Shown in pieces: positions 38,642 through 50,559 of a DNA stretch of 64,000 nucleotides. The DNA lies in NCBI GenBank assembly GCA_914767715.1, contig OU612069.1:11033387-11097386 (forward strand). The letters are read 5' to 3'. Each line of letters opens with the position of its first letter. Position 1 is the first letter of the stretch. Made by a program: the position numbers and the translations under genes. The notes beneath the pieces are model-generated. The model made no database searches and was not told the DNA's origin. It saw only the letters and a list, made by a program, of their open reading frames with translations. Source of the stretch: Membranipora membranacea (taxonomy: Eukaryota; Bryozoa; Gymnolaemata; Cheilostomatida; Membraniporidae).

Positions 38642-41636
38642 ATGGCGCAGCTAATGCAGCCTCTGTTCATACTGGCACTTATAATCACCCTCATATACCA
38701 GCCTAGAGGAGTGAAAAGCCTTGAACACATGGATTATCAATCTGTGTTGGATATAAAAAACACTTTAGATGGATCCTTATTAAAAGAAATCTGGAATAAT
38801 AATTACAAGCACTTTGTCAAAAATATTGACCCTGGACTTTTACGCACTCGGAAACGCGGAAAGCGAGCTGGTGTCAGAGTGAATCACAGTATCAAAAACG
38901 GAAAAGTACCTCTCCCTGCTATCGTTCTCACTAATGTTCAATCTATACGCAACAAACTTGATGAGCTGCATGGACTGTTGCAAACAAAACGACTTCAAAA
39001 TAAATCCCAGCTCATTTGTATTACTGAATCGTGGCTGACCCCAGATATCTCACACTCGCGCACAGAACTAGATGGATATGAACAGTTCCGAAACGACAGA
39101 ATACCCAGGACTACTGGTAAATCTTGCGGCGGGGGTGTTTTAGTTTATATCGACAACAAATGGTCTACAAATAATAAAATTATCTTCAACCATGCCGATC
39201 CACACTGCAAAATCTTAACTATCAAGTCAAGACCGCATTGGCTACCGCGAGAGTTCTCCTCGATTATCTCTGTATCATGTTATGCTCCCTTCACTGGTGA
39301 TTCCAGATTAAAACACAATGCTCAAACTACTGTTCAAACGATATCATCGCATGTCAAAGAAGTAGAGAAAAAACATCCGGATTCCTGCATCATCGTGATG
39401 GGTGATTTCAATCAGGTACCCTTCAAGCTTGCTGGATATTACCAATCAGTGAAAACACCCACACGTAAAAACAGAATTCTAGATAAATGCTACATTAGGA
39501 TTAAAGATGCGTTCAAACAATGTTGTCAACTAGCTAAGCTTGGTGAATCTGACCATTATATAACACATCTCATTCCTACCTACACTCCGTTATCCAAATG
39601 CAAACCCACTAGAATAACTCGTCGTACCTATTCTGAAGAAAACTGTGAAAATCTGCAAGCTGCTGTTGACACCACTATTTGGGACAATTTAATTTCTGAC
39701 AATGATGACCTTGATAAACAAACGGAAATTATCACTGACTATATTAACTTTTGTACCGATCTGTGTATACCAGAGAAGAGCTTCAGAGTTTGCACAAATC
39801 AAAAACCATGGATCAATAAACAAATATCGGAGATGATCGATGAGAAACATCAAGCCCACAAAATTGGTAACCGTAAACTCTACAACAAACTCAAACGCGA
39901 CATCACTAAATCTATTAAACAAGCCAAACAAGAATACTCTCGGAAAATACAGCATAACCTAGCGAGAGAACCTGCTAAAGCCTGGACTAACATTAAAAAG
40001 ATTAGTGGATTACCTACTAATAGCCCAAAACCAACTCATCAAAATCCATTCAACTCAGATGACCTAAACACCTTCTTCACAAGATTTGAGAACCATCTCG
40101 CTGACCGTCCTGACATCAATAACAACGCCACCATAGCACCACCTTTAGAAATAGAAATGGCTACTGTCTTAAAGCAGTTGAAATCGTTGAACTCGAGGAA
40201 AGGTCCAGGCCCTGATGGCCTCATCCCCAAAGTACTTAAGCTATGTGCCTATCAACTGGCGCCTGTCATAACGAAAATGTTCAATTTATCTATCACGTCT
40301 AAGTCAACCCCTACTTCCTGGAAATCGGCCATTATCAAACCCCTACCCAAAGTTAAGAATCCCAATCAACTTAAACGATACAGACCAATAGCGCTCACCA
40401 GTTGCCTGTGCAAAATGATGGAGAGACTTGTTAAACATTACATTATTACTCATACAGCTATGGACCACCTTCAGTTTGCTTATCGTGCAAACCGCTCAAC
40501 TCAAGATGCCCTTTTATGCCTCACTACTACCATCACAGATTTCATTGACAAGAAAGCTTCAAATTATGCCAGGTGTCTGTTCCTTGACTTTTCTTCTGCA
40601 TTCAACACAATACATGTTCCAGACTTAATCTCGCAACTATCACATCTCGACTCCAATGTCACTGAATGGATATACAGCTTCCGAACGAATCGCACCCAAA
40701 GAACAATAGTAGATGGCAATATCTCAAAACCCATCATAACCAACACTGGCACTCCCCAGGGTTGCTGTTTATCTCCACTTTTGTTTTCAATATATACCAA
40801 TAGGATTACCTCAGACTTGAGCAATATTACTGTCATTAAATACGCAGATGACACCTGTATAATTGGATGCATATCAAATCAATCAGATCTTAGTGCCTAT
40901 CTTGATGAGATTAGTAGAATTTCAAAGCAATGTTGTGATTTAAACCTTTTGTTAAACCCCTCCAAGACTCAAGAAATGATGTTTTCTACTCAGCTTGTTA
41001 GGCCCATTACCCCTACTCTTATCCTTAACGGCACGGAAGTTGATTTTTGTGACAAAGTAAAATACCTTGGTGTTACTGTTGACGATAAACTCCGCTATCA
41101 TGATCATGTGCAATCCATAGTGACTACTGCATCTCAACGCATGTATATTGTGAAAAATTTTGTATACTATAGCTCAAAGCCCCTTTCTCATATGTTATTC
41201 AAGAGTTTTATTGTATCCCTCATCACTTACTGTCTCCCCATACTTTTTACAAGCATCCATACAAGCGACAAGAAGTCCTTACGCAAAATATTTAAAGATG
41301 CCGCCAAGTTAGGGATTGAACACCCCGATATAGATGCTCTGGTGGCCAACCAGATCAAGACACTTGGACTACGGTACATACACGATGAAGAGCACTTTAT
41401 CAATGACTTTCTAACTAAATGCCCCTCAGGTCGCTACCGCACCATTAAATATCGGGGTACATGGGGTAGAGACAGCTTTTTAAGACATCTCATACATACA
41501 CTTAATAATATACTATTCTAAAAAACTTTTTATACAACAGAAATCTGATTTTTCCATGTTTTTCTTTCTTGTCAGTATTAACAACGTATTTCGTGACAAA
41601 TTTTTGTCTATGATAGTAATAAATCCATCCATCCAT
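38540..41636 (+). mobile_element. CR1/Rex1-like LINE, apparently near full length
   Basis: Contains the intact ORF and a short 3' untranslated region (41522-41636) that ends in AATAAATCCATCCATCCATT, a short tandem repeat tail of the kind seen in CR1/L2/Rex1 elements instead of poly(A). The 5' boundary is approximate. Inserted between genes 6 and 7. Confidence 0.75.
38642..41521 (+). CDS. LINE open reading frame: endonuclease and reverse transcriptase (CR1/Rex1-like)
   Basis: An uninterrupted 959-codon frame. The N-terminus is hydrophobic (MAQLMQPLFILALIITLIYQ), followed by a basic RTRKRGKRAGVRV segment, then an apurinic-type endonuclease domain with LTNVQSIRNKLDEL, CITESWL, GDFNQ (254-258) and SDH (303-305). 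The reverse transcriptase domain has FLDFSSAFNTI, GTPQGCCLSPLLF and the catalytic YADD at 734-737. The layout and the LPREF-type endonuclease segment are like fish Rex1/CR1-group elements; clade assignment is by memory of motifs only. It makes cDNA from its own RNA and nicks the target by target-primed reverse transcription (family knowledge). No ORF1 is seen upstream. Absence of stops or frameshifts implies a young insertion. Confidence 0.9.
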   Translation: MAQLMQPLFILALIITLIYQPRGVKSLEHMDYQSVLDIKNTLDGSLLKEIWNNNYKHFVKNIDPGLLRTRKRGKRAGVRVNHSIKNGKVPLPAIVLTNVQSIRNKLDELHGLLQTKRLQNKSQLICITESWLTPDISHSRTELDGYEQFRNDRIPRTTGKSCGGGVLVYIDNKWSTNNKIIFNHADPHCKILTIKSRPHWLPREFSSIISVSCYAPFTGDSRLKHNAQTTVQTISSHVKEVEKKHPDSCIIVMGDFNQVPFKLAGYYQSVKTPTRKNRILDKCYIRIKDAFKQCCQLAKLGESDHYITHLIPTYTPLSKCKPTRITRRTYSEENCENLQAAVDTTIWDNLISDNDDLDKQTEIITDYINFCTDLCIPEKSFRVCTNQKPWINKQISEMIDEKHQAHKIGNRKLYNKLKRDITKSIKQAKQEYSRKIQHNLAREPAKAWTNIKKISGLPTNSPKPTHQNPFNSDDLNTFFTRFENHLADRPDINNNATIAPPLEIEMATVLKQLKSLNSRKGPGPDGLIPKVLKLCAYQLAPVITKMFNLSITSKSTPTSWKSAIIKPLPKVKNPNQLKRYRPIALTSCLCKMMERLVKHYIITHTAMDHLQFAYRANRSTQDALLCLTTTITDFIDKKASNYARCLFLDFSSAFNTIHVPDLISQLSHLDSNVTEWIYSFRTNRTQRTIVDGNISKPIITNTGTPQGCCLSPLLFSIYTNRITSDLSNITVIKYADDTCIIGCISNQSDLSAYLDEISRISKQCCDLNLLLNPSKTQEMMFSTQLVRPITPTLILNGTEVDFCDKVKYLGVTVDDKLRYHDHVQSIVTTASQRMYIVKNFVYYSSKPLSHMLFKSFIVSLITYCLPILFTSIHTSDKKSLRKIFKDAAKLGIEHPDIDALVANQIKTLGLRYIHDEEHFINDFLTKCPSGRYRTIKYRGTWGRDSFLRHLIHTLNNILF

Positions 41637-42164
41637 TGCCTATTTTTTATTGAACATATTCAGGTTTAGTAGGCAAATGTAAGTCTGAAATTCATTCAGC
41701 ATATTTCTTCCAGCTTCTATTACAGGTTACCTGACACGCTATTGAAGGCGTTTTCAGGTCATATAATTGACCTAAGCTTATATAATAATCGCTTGGGTCA
41801 AGTGGCTAAATGTAAATAAAAGTTAATAATATTGAACCAGTTTCCAAACACAGATTGTCACGCTGTGAGATCTTTACGAGTTGATAGTAAATAAAGAAAC
41901 TTCGTACCTGATCTACAACAGGATGTGACTCCGTGCACTTTAGTCTGACACTTTTAATCAAAATATTGAACACAACTTATAATATAGGACCTCTTCAAGC
42001 GGAAGTCCATTTGTTAGATTAGATATCCTATCTGCGAGATTAGCTAATAGACTACAGGAAACACTAGGGACATCCTACTGATAATATAATGATTAATGTG
42101 ATGGTTGAGATTTATTTCTTAAATAATCATACACTTTGTAAGAGCAGCCTGAAGCTTTATAAAT
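41637..42164. other. Spacer before gene 7
   Basis: No reading frame of note and no family exon. It should contain the former promoter of pseudogene 7. Confidence 0.5.
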
Positions 42165-43284
42165 ATGGTGAAGTGGCGGTTCTTCAGCCTACTGGTGGTG
42201 TGTATCTGGGGCCTAATTCAAACCACAACGGGTAAGTCCTGACCTATTCAATGAGTGGTATTTCGCTTTCAATTCATCTACCTACAGAGACAGATCACAT
42301 TGTTTAACTAGAAATATGGGTATTAGGCTTTTCACGAAGCCACATTTTCTGTCCCAAAAAGGTACATGACAAGAACGGGAATATACCACTTGTTTGCTGT
42401 TTTTACCTTTGGTTGATGAGAACCTTAAAAACACAACTATGCATAAAGGTGATGGATCTGGCTGACTTTAAAAAATAAGTTACTGCCAATAAATGCTAAA
42501 TAACATCTGTCTGGGGCCTCTGAATACAGTGGGTGCCATATATCCCCTGTATTCTGACTGATTTATTCAATCATCTATCTCATTCCATCTCATAATACAA
42601 GACAAGACAACTCATAATTGTTCTGGTTCTAATTGCATACTGGATCATTGCAACAAAGGTAAGTCTACCGTAGAGTATTGAGATATCTCTTCTCATGTTT
42701 TTTTTACTGTTTAGATTTCCTGAACATGCCAAGCAAGCTCTAGATCTTATCAAAGATATTTAGTTAATTCCATTATTATTGATAATTTTGGTTGAGACCA
42801 TCCACAAAGGCAACTCTTCGCTTATATTTATAACATCTGACTATGTGGCATTTTAGGTGTTAGCAGCAATAGGACAATAACAGTCTATAGGCAGGAGGAT
42901 GATACATCTCAATATATCTACACTACAGGGCTACCAGATCTGACAATGTTCACCCTCTGTGTGTGGTTACATGCGCTGGATGACGGCTTCAGCGGCAACC
43001 ACATTTTTAGTATCTCTAGTCCATGTGAGTGATATTTACCTTAACTTATTAGAAAGAAGCTCTGTCGATGTTGTGCTTGATCTTTATTGTCTGATGCCTT
43101 TCATGCACCAAATTTTCTTATTTGTTGTCAGTGGTCTAAGTCGACTTTAATCTTTGTGGGTACTTTACCTCTGGGTTAAAAATCTTTTTGAGTAATTTTT
43201 GCAATTTCTGGATCAATTTATGCAGAAATATGGATCTGTAATAGTATGATTGATATCTGGTCGATAGAGACAACTTCACAATGT

Positions 43285-43350
43285 TTTTGCACAAAATCCA
43301 GTGGGAACTGTGTTCCCCCTTTATATTTCTTTGTGGGAACTCAGTTCCCA
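43285..43350. repeat. Dispersed repeat H, copy 2
   Basis: Reverse-complement match to 9898-9985, including the AGTGGGAACTGTGTTCCCCC block. Lies in intron of pseudogene 7. Confidence 0.65.
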
Positions 43351-44200
43351 CCAGTTCATACTCACTCAGACCACTGTTTGTTGTGATCTTACTTAATGAT
43401 TTCGATCTAAATTTACTATTTGAGCAACATTCAAGCTGGATCGCTCAACACCAAACACGTCAAATCAAGTTGCTTTAGTATACCATGATGTTTGGGATGT
43501 TATGTACGAAAACCATGGTAAATTTGGTTATTGTCTAGGCCTTATGTAACAGTAAAAAAATGCAATAAATCAAACAACCGGATAACTGAATATCTTCAAT
43601 TACTGTATATTGTTGATAACATAGCTGAGTATCTCTGATAACCAACTATTTTTAGATGATTGAATGTTTGTCCCCCACCCCGACAATTGAATATTGATTT
43701 TTTGATGTTTGCATATTTTCAATAACTGAATATTTATCACCTAACCTGACCACCAGCCTGAACTAAAACCGATCTTTTCTCTAACTAAATCTGCATCGAA
43801 GACGATGTTGTTGTTGTTCTGTAGATCATGATAATTAATTCACAGTCAGTTTCAATCCTCTCAGAAGAGTACTTATCGGGATCAGTGGGTCATATGAAGA
43901 TGAAGTATTGACAAAAAGTGAGCAGAAGTCTCTTCTATATGAGTAGTGGCATCATCGTAAGTTTACTTCTTAATGTTCTCATACAGATATAGTTGTTTGA
44001 TCATAGTGGGTTCCCCATCCACTGTTGAGGCCCGCTATCCAATATGCTGCTCTTTTCCTTAATAAAAAATTGATAAGTGAAGTGAATTAAAATCAAAGAT
44101 GCACACTCTTTTCTATTTCAGTAGGAGGATTTGAGGCCTATCAACTTATGGATGCTGAGATAGCAGGTGTCAATATGTGGGACTATGAGCTTGATGAAGA

Positions 44201-44222
44201 CTAAACTAAACTAAACTAAACT
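44201..44222. repeat. (CTAAA)n expansion inside a pseudoexon
   Basis: Four and a half perfect CTAAA units replace coding sequence of exon 4 of gene 7 and bring in stop codons. Confidence 0.9.
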
Positions 44223-44578
44223 CTCAAACATGCAATAATATTGGAAATCTGGTAGGCCGCATCTCAGACAAAAGCTTCCCTGTGGTAAGGCTCTATGTTA
44301 CTTATTGGTCATGTTTGCTACTGTTGATACTTTTGTGAGTAGAACTGGTATTGGTGGTATTCCCCATCTTGTTTTGAGAAAACACCGTCTTAGACATCAA
44401 GCTGTTATTTGCAACTCAAATGTCTAATTCAGTTGCGAGTGTGATAAAAAAATATAAGAAACACAGTTTCATAAAAGTTATTCACTACTACAGTGAATCA
44501 CATTCGAATATACTAACATGTTCATAAAAGTTGAAAAATTGATGCTTACCAAGCAATAACAGAGCGGTAACTTAGCTA

Positions 44579-44731
44579 TGATAGGGAGAAGAGGTACACA
44601 TCTGAGGGGGCTGGGGGCGGAAACCATCAGCCTTAAAAGTTTCCCTCAACGGGATACGAACCCACAACTCCTGCGGCAGGCAGTGAATAACAAGCGCGCA
44701 AACCAATTGCGCAACCTTGCCACACCATGCA
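44579..44731 (-). repeat. tRNA-derived SINE
   Basis: On the minus strand an A-box-like TGGCAAGGTTGCGCAATTGG (44703-44722) is followed about 45 bases later by a B-box GGGTTCGTATCCC (44651-44664) and then a non-tRNA body ending in a C/T-rich stretch. The cloverleaf is imperfect (expanded anticodon arm), so it is a SINE head, not a functional tRNA gene. Confidence 0.7.
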
Positions 44732-45399
44732 AACAATGGGTTGAGTGGGCTTGTGAGCATGCCCGCTTTCCCCTACTCAGAGTTGTGTTCACTCGTCCCA
44801 TAGCTCAGTCCACACCACTATTGCCAACCTATGCAGCACAGCATACATGTAAGAGTTATTTACCTTACATGATCCATTGCTGGGACCTTTTGAAGTGAGT
44901 GCATAGCTGTCTTTCCTTGCCATATTTCATTATATTGAACATTGTAACAATTTCACAGCAGTTTTGCATTATGATGTTTTTTTCTGCTCATATAACTCTC
45001 AAGATCTTTGTCCTAGTGTTATCAATGTTATGCACATGTGCAGAGGGGATTGCCCTTGATATTGACCTAAACCTGTAATTGCAACTGACTTTCAACTTGA
45101 ATTCAAAGTTTTTGGGTTGCAATAATGTGTTGCAATGCCATGCAATCTGTTGTTGTTGTTCACTTTTGACATTAATGCGATTCACTGCAACTCACCCACG
45201 GTAATAGAAAAAACATTATCTTACATTGTATTGGAAAGTAACCACACAAATACAAGTTTCATACAATATTGAATGTGAAACAAAATAGTTTCTTTGGACC
45301 GAGAAGGTTTGATGATCGATTCATGTTTAGTTTACGGTCAAACGTTGCAAAATCCCTACTTATATGAAGTGATTGTACACAACGTAAAGCTCTCATAAA
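44732..45399. other. Spacer upstream of gene 8
   Basis: No gene seen. Part of it (about 45000-45130) is similar to 49540-49650 downstream of gene 8, including ATATTGACCTAAA and TTCAAAGTTT, so it belongs to the upstream region that was duplicated together with genes 8 and 9. Confidence 0.5.
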
Positions 45400-45918
45400 A
45401 CCCACTCATAATTGTGTTTGTTGTTAGCACCAAGAACAGATATCCTTGATGCAAGGTGTGCCAACAGCCACCCAGAAACTCTCAGCTTAGTTTTATTGAT
45501 TTCTTCTGCAAACGTAGTTATGCCATGCCTATCTGTTGTTATGAAGTTATTTTCTGCTGAAAATCTGATGTTCAATCGACTGAGTATGTTATTGTCATAA
45601 ATCAATAACATCATTGAACAGATATCCTCTCACAAAGTTAGGTTTACTATCTTCAGGAAACTCCAAGCTAAGTTTTGTTGATTAACTATGAAATTCAATT
45701 TTCTGTGCAAACATAGTAACGTCATATGGATGTGTACTTAGTACGGAATGGTCTTCTGATACGATAATGTCTAAATGCCGGGTGAGAGTTGAGATAATCT
45801 CACGGTGCTCAAGGTAACCTTATTTGCTTCAGGAAACTCTGCAAGTTTAATGTTAAAATGACCAGATATTTTAAGAATCTGGGACATGATTGTGGCTAGA
45901 CTACAGAAATTGGTCAGT
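45400..45918. repeat. Repeated upstream module of gene 8
   Basis: Two to three degenerate units of roughly 200 bp, each with AGATATCCTT-like then AAACTCTCAGCTTAGTTTTATTGAT-like sequence (about 45440-45510, 45620-45700 and 45815-45890). The same units occur upstream of gene 9 at 50560-52502. The last unit lies directly before the signal exon in both genes. Confidence 0.65.
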
Positions 45919-48900
45919 ATGGCACTGCATCGGTTGAGCATTCTGGCTTTGATATACATGTGTAGCCTATTTCTACTTCAAAACATGACAGGTAAGTTAT
46001 TTTAGACAAGATTGATATTGTATTTATATAAGATGGCTACTGGAGCTAATAAACCGAAGAAATACCAAGCTTCCTAGATGAGCTTGTTTTAAAGTTGAAC
46101 CCAGGAGAATGCTATAGATACAATGAAAGGTAATTCGATTTTTCAAACCGCAATTTTGAAGAGCCGCAATAATGAAATAATAATTACATTGGGTTGCTGA
46201 TGATCTCATCAGTGGCAAGTCTCCCTTTTGGAGCAAATATTTTATTTTGACTGTAAGCCTCCTTGCAGATGTAATCAATGAGGTTATGCTTCTAGATCCT
46301 CGGAATGTGTGAAAACCGGAAATCTTTGCTACAATTCATATTTTCCTCATTTTATCCTAAGCATTTGTTTGTAATCTTTGGTCGTTTGCTTGTTATTTTT
46401 GTATGATTTCAAAACTGTCTGTGCTTATTTGTCATAACATGATTGTTTGTCTAGGTGTAAACAGTAGCAGGTCAATGTCCATATATGAGCAAGAGTATGA
46501 TACATCTCAATTTATCTACACTACAGGGCTGCCTGATCTGACACAGTTCACTCTCTGTGTGTGGATACATGCCCCCAATGACAGCTTTCGAAGGAAATCC
46601 ATTTTCAGTATATCCAGTCCATGTAAGTCTTGGTTATCTGGAAGCTTTCGATTTATAGACAGTAGCTCCGTCAATGTTCCATTTATCTCTGTGGGTAATG
46701 ACTTACATCCCCTCAGTCAGTGAAATCACTAATAATAATTTTTGCCTTGCAGATGTCCATAAATTTGAAAAACAACCAATAAGAGACAAAGCAATAATTC
46801 GCTGTTAATAATTTGAGACTCCTGTAGTTGGGTAATTCTAAGTGGAATCAGGTATATTTTCATCACCTTCTGCGCATAGTTTTGAATGAAAAATCGCATC
46901 AGTACATCCCATTCCCATATCAAAAGAGTTTTCCGTGACCTCAAATGTTGCGGTTTTCACACTTCCACAAATATCGTAATAATAATTGTCTCAGGTTTGA
47001 GCAACTACAATTGTCCCATTTTCAACCACGATGGTCCCAGTTCTTGTAAAAAAATATCTGAACTTGCAGTAGACCATATTTTCTCTCAGAATATCTCTGC
47101 CAGAAAATATGATTTCACAATAATGTCATATTTTCTCACCTCAAAATTAAGACGATTGTGAAATTATTTTGGAGATCATTAAAAATGCTTTTTCTAAAAA
47201 ATATTGCAACGATTATGGTGGAAATTGTGACAATTGTGGTTGATAAGAAGTGACAATTGTGACTGGAATTGCAAAAGTGGTGATCGTTGTGAAATTTGTG
47301 GTCAAAAAACTGTTTGTTCCTTTTATTCCCAAAAGATCAGGACAAGTTTGGTGCTGCTCTCTGCCTCTCATCGATGCTATTCCTCTTTTTGGATCAAATA
47401 CTACATACTTTATCTTTTGGATGAGAGACAACGTGATAATTAAAAGCGTTGTAAGATGCCACCAAAAAACGTAACATTTTCTCTACTTTACTTAGTCTTC
47501 AACCTTGACTTGTCCCATCCCAACCTATTGCTCAATGAAATGCCTTACTTCCTTGTAGACACTGATAATGAATTATTGGTCTCGTTTACTTACGACCGAA
47601 GAATGAAATTGGGCATCAGTGCTTCATACTGGTATAGTATGCAAGACCCAGTGACACAGGATGACCTGGAGTTACTTTTCTATCTGCACTGGGGCTATCA
47701 TTGCTTCACATGGAAAAGTGGTGAAATGTTCAAGGTATATAAATTAACACATGCTTGTTATAGAGTTTCTCTCAGATTGTTGTTATTATCTATTCACAGC
47801 ACCAGTTAGTAAAATTACCAAATTCAATTTGCAATTGTAAGTTGTCCATGACTCTCCGTCTGTCCGTCCGTCTGCACACTATATTCAATTATGTTTGGTT
47901 AAAACATTCTAAGGGCTACGGGAGGTTTCTGCTGCGCAAAATCGCCTTTCAACAGCAGGAGCAAATAGACCCCTGATTATCATTTGTTATATTATGCTTT
48001 AACAGTGGTACAATGTGTTGAACAATATTAACACAATGACAGTCTACAGATCCCTTGGTACAGCAAGCCACACAGTCAGAGGATCAGGAAACTTAGTCAT
48101 GCTCCAAGATCAAGATTCTATATGTAAGTGAATATCTTGTTATGCATGCAAAGATGCGAAGTTGGTGTGGCCATAATGGCTTCCTCAACCCCTGTTGACG
48201 CAGTCAATCACCTAAGCTGCTTTGTTAGCGAATTCATTGTAGATCAGAAGACATCAAATGTTATGTACATTAAACACACGTACATTGCATAGGTCCTTTG
48301 GAATCACTTATTGGACTTGAATTATGGGAATTTTGTTAATAAACTCAAATGAGTCATTTGAATTGCATTGTGTACATTCTCTTTATGCATATTTTCCTAG
48401 TTATGAGCTGATATCTGCAAATTTGATTCTTGTTATTATGAAGCCATCTGATTGGCTACCTGCTTACGGGAGCAGACAAGTACGAGATATCGCAGCCTCT
48501 TTTATATTTAACCTATTATAATTGCTGAGCACTGGAATATATTCAGGCTTAAAGGCTTAGGGAGATTGCTGAACACAAAATAAAGTAAATAATCCAATAC
48601 CCTCATTTCTCTGATTTGTATTGTAGTGGGAGGATTTCAACTCAGTCAGCTTTTGGAGGCTAAAATAGCAGGTGTCAATATGTGGGACTATGAGCTTGAT
48701 GAGGATCAGATCAATTCTTTCACATGTGGTGATGTTGGAAATCTGGTGACAATGGACGACCTTCAGTATTCTACAGAGGCCGCATCTCAGTTCACAACGA
48801 CAGCTTGTGGTAAAACAGATTACACTCAATATTCTAACCTAATAGAAATGCTAGTAGAAGTAGGTACTACTAATAACAGCACGGCTACAAGGATGTTAGC

Positions 48901-49431
48901 CCATGATAATACAAACTGTGTTTCCTATAAGTTCACCACATGGCATTGTAGGCATGCTTGCATTATAGGGATAAGTTTGTAAAAATGACCTGCAAAATAA
49001 TTGACTGAAAACCTTACAAAGAATATCCAGTGCTACAATTATGTGTTTTTGGGAATAATATCTGAATATCTTTTATCATCCATACCACATTCCTTTAAAT
49101 CTGTTTACGTCTACTTGATTGATTAGTATTTCCTTTATTCAAATTATTTCTAGATGATCTAGACCCTGAAAATGAGGAGGACACAAACCAGCAGATTCTC
49201 TCTATGTGCAGAGTGGTAGGAGCCAGACTAGCCACTCACCTCATTCAGACAGTAAAGGCTCGCTCCCAGTTCGCCTGTGTGATAAAGTGTTCTCATACTT
49301 CAGAGTGTCTATCAGTTAACTACAATCAAAATCAGTTGCTCTGTGAACTCAACCATGCTGTAAAATCTGAAATTAATCTCCTATCTCTCTCTGAATTTGA
49401 ATACCTGCACCCAAGTTCAAACGGTTGCTAA
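45919..49431 (+). CDS. Gene 8: secreted pentraxin-PAN protein, subfamily A, complete
   Basis: Six exons: 45919-45991 (leader MALHRLSILALIYMCSLF), 46455-46622, 47559-47734, 48006-48123, 48627-48809 and 49154-49431 (TAA). Phases 1, 1, 0, 1, 1; 331 residues. Pentraxin domain about 30-238: Cys59 in FTLCVW, HCFTWKS at 128-134 with Cys129, QDQDSI at 173-178 for the calcium loop, and GGFQLSQL ... GVNMWDYEL closing the fold. The last exon begins with an acidic linker (DDLDPENEEDT) and ends with a PAN/Apple-like Cys-rich domain terminating in SNGC. All splice sites are canonical. It is the only intact complete subfamily A member in the window and served as template for genes 1, 7 and 9. Confidence 0.88.
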
Positions 49432-50559
49432 TTAAAAAGACACATGTCTTTCAAAGCTCAAATGCTGGTAACATGTAGCTCTTACCAGTGACCCTTGTAT
49501 CAATTTCGTTGTAATTTACGTTTCCAATTGGGTGTTGCTCCCAGTAATATAAATGAGATGCGCATGTGATGAGGGGATAGGCAGACATCCATATTGACCT
49601 AAAGCTTGCAATTGCCATTGATTTTCTAGTGGTCTTCAAAGTTTATGAGTAACATTTCGTATTTTTCTAATTGAAACATGCACTTTGCAGTGAACCTCCA
49701 TGCAAGAATGTATAGAGCTTAATGGACATTTTATGAACAAAACTGCTAATATTATCACTTAATCACTACTAAAAGTTTACACTGATTTTTTATTATGATA
49801 TGATAGGATTTTCTTTAACTAGTTTACTGATTATATTGAGTAAACAGAAAAATTGTCAGTATTTCCTTCAAGTTTTTTTCACCAGGTTTAGTAGGTGTAT
49901 TTCAATACTATTCAGGAAATGATTTTAAGTATCTAAACATTTAGATGTTTAATTTAATGTTCAACTCATTGTGCTCATTTCGATTATGCTACATATAACA
50001 TTTCTCACCCAAATTCAATGTAGATAAGAATCAAAGGTTTGTGTCCAGACATTGATTTGTAAGAGTGAGTCAAAATACAATATGACAAAAACGATAAAAT
50101 TAGTTTTTGGTCATCACCTTCATAATTTCCTGTGGATTTCATGTAGACCTGTACTTACCAACACATATACATCATGCGTGGTTGAGATACTTTTACACAC
50201 AACCTGTAGTAATTAAAATTACACCCAACCAAGGCTTTCTGCATAGATAATTACTGAGTCATCGTCATAATTACTGAATTTTATTCTCAACTGTATTTAT
50301 TCCAGTCATTATCTCCTCCAGCCAGTATACAATAGCACACTATTTAAGATATAACTTGGAAAAGGTGGCTTGCAAACATTACCATAGCTCTGAGTTGTCG
50401 TACAATATTGAGCGTCAAACAAGATGGCTTCCCAGGACAGAGAACTTTTTCTATAATCCATTATTGTTACATAATACATTCACGAACAGCTTTCACAACC
50501 TTTCTTTTTATTAACAAAGTAATAGTACGCATTTTAAATATCAAATTAGGCGCACATAC
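49432..50559. other. Spacer after gene 8
   Basis: No reading frame of note. Duplicated upstream-type sequence (similar to 45000-45130) appears at about 49540-49650. The remainder is AT-rich and unassigned. Confidence 0.5.

Larger units (their letters stand above)
42165..44284 (+). pseudogene. Gene 7: decayed pentraxin gene, subfamily A
   Basis: Signal exon 42165-42231 (MVKWRFFSLLVVCIWGL leader, GTAAGT donor) and pentraxin exon 1 at 42857-43024 (with YIYTTGLPDL and FTLCVWLH) are intact and in phase. Exon 2 survives only as a fragment near 43870-43915 reading GISGSYEDEVL. Exon 3 is not found. Exon 4 starts properly at 44122 (GGFEAYQL ... GVNMWDYELDED) but then runs into five TAAAC repeats (44201-44222) with in-frame stops and a deletion, resuming at 44241 with a fragment and a GTAAGG donor at 44285. 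No PAN exon is seen before gene 8. Compared with gene 8 it has lost most of exons 2-3 and is not expected to make a functional protein, although a secreted N-terminal fragment is conceivable. Confidence 0.85.

Noticed and set aside
40564-40872. Minus-strand frames inside the LINE (also 39689-39955 and 40952-41137)
   Set aside because: Antisense shadows of the reverse transcriptase frame.
44578-44898. 106-codon plus-strand frame
   Set aside because: Overlaps the SINE on the opposite strand; no domain.
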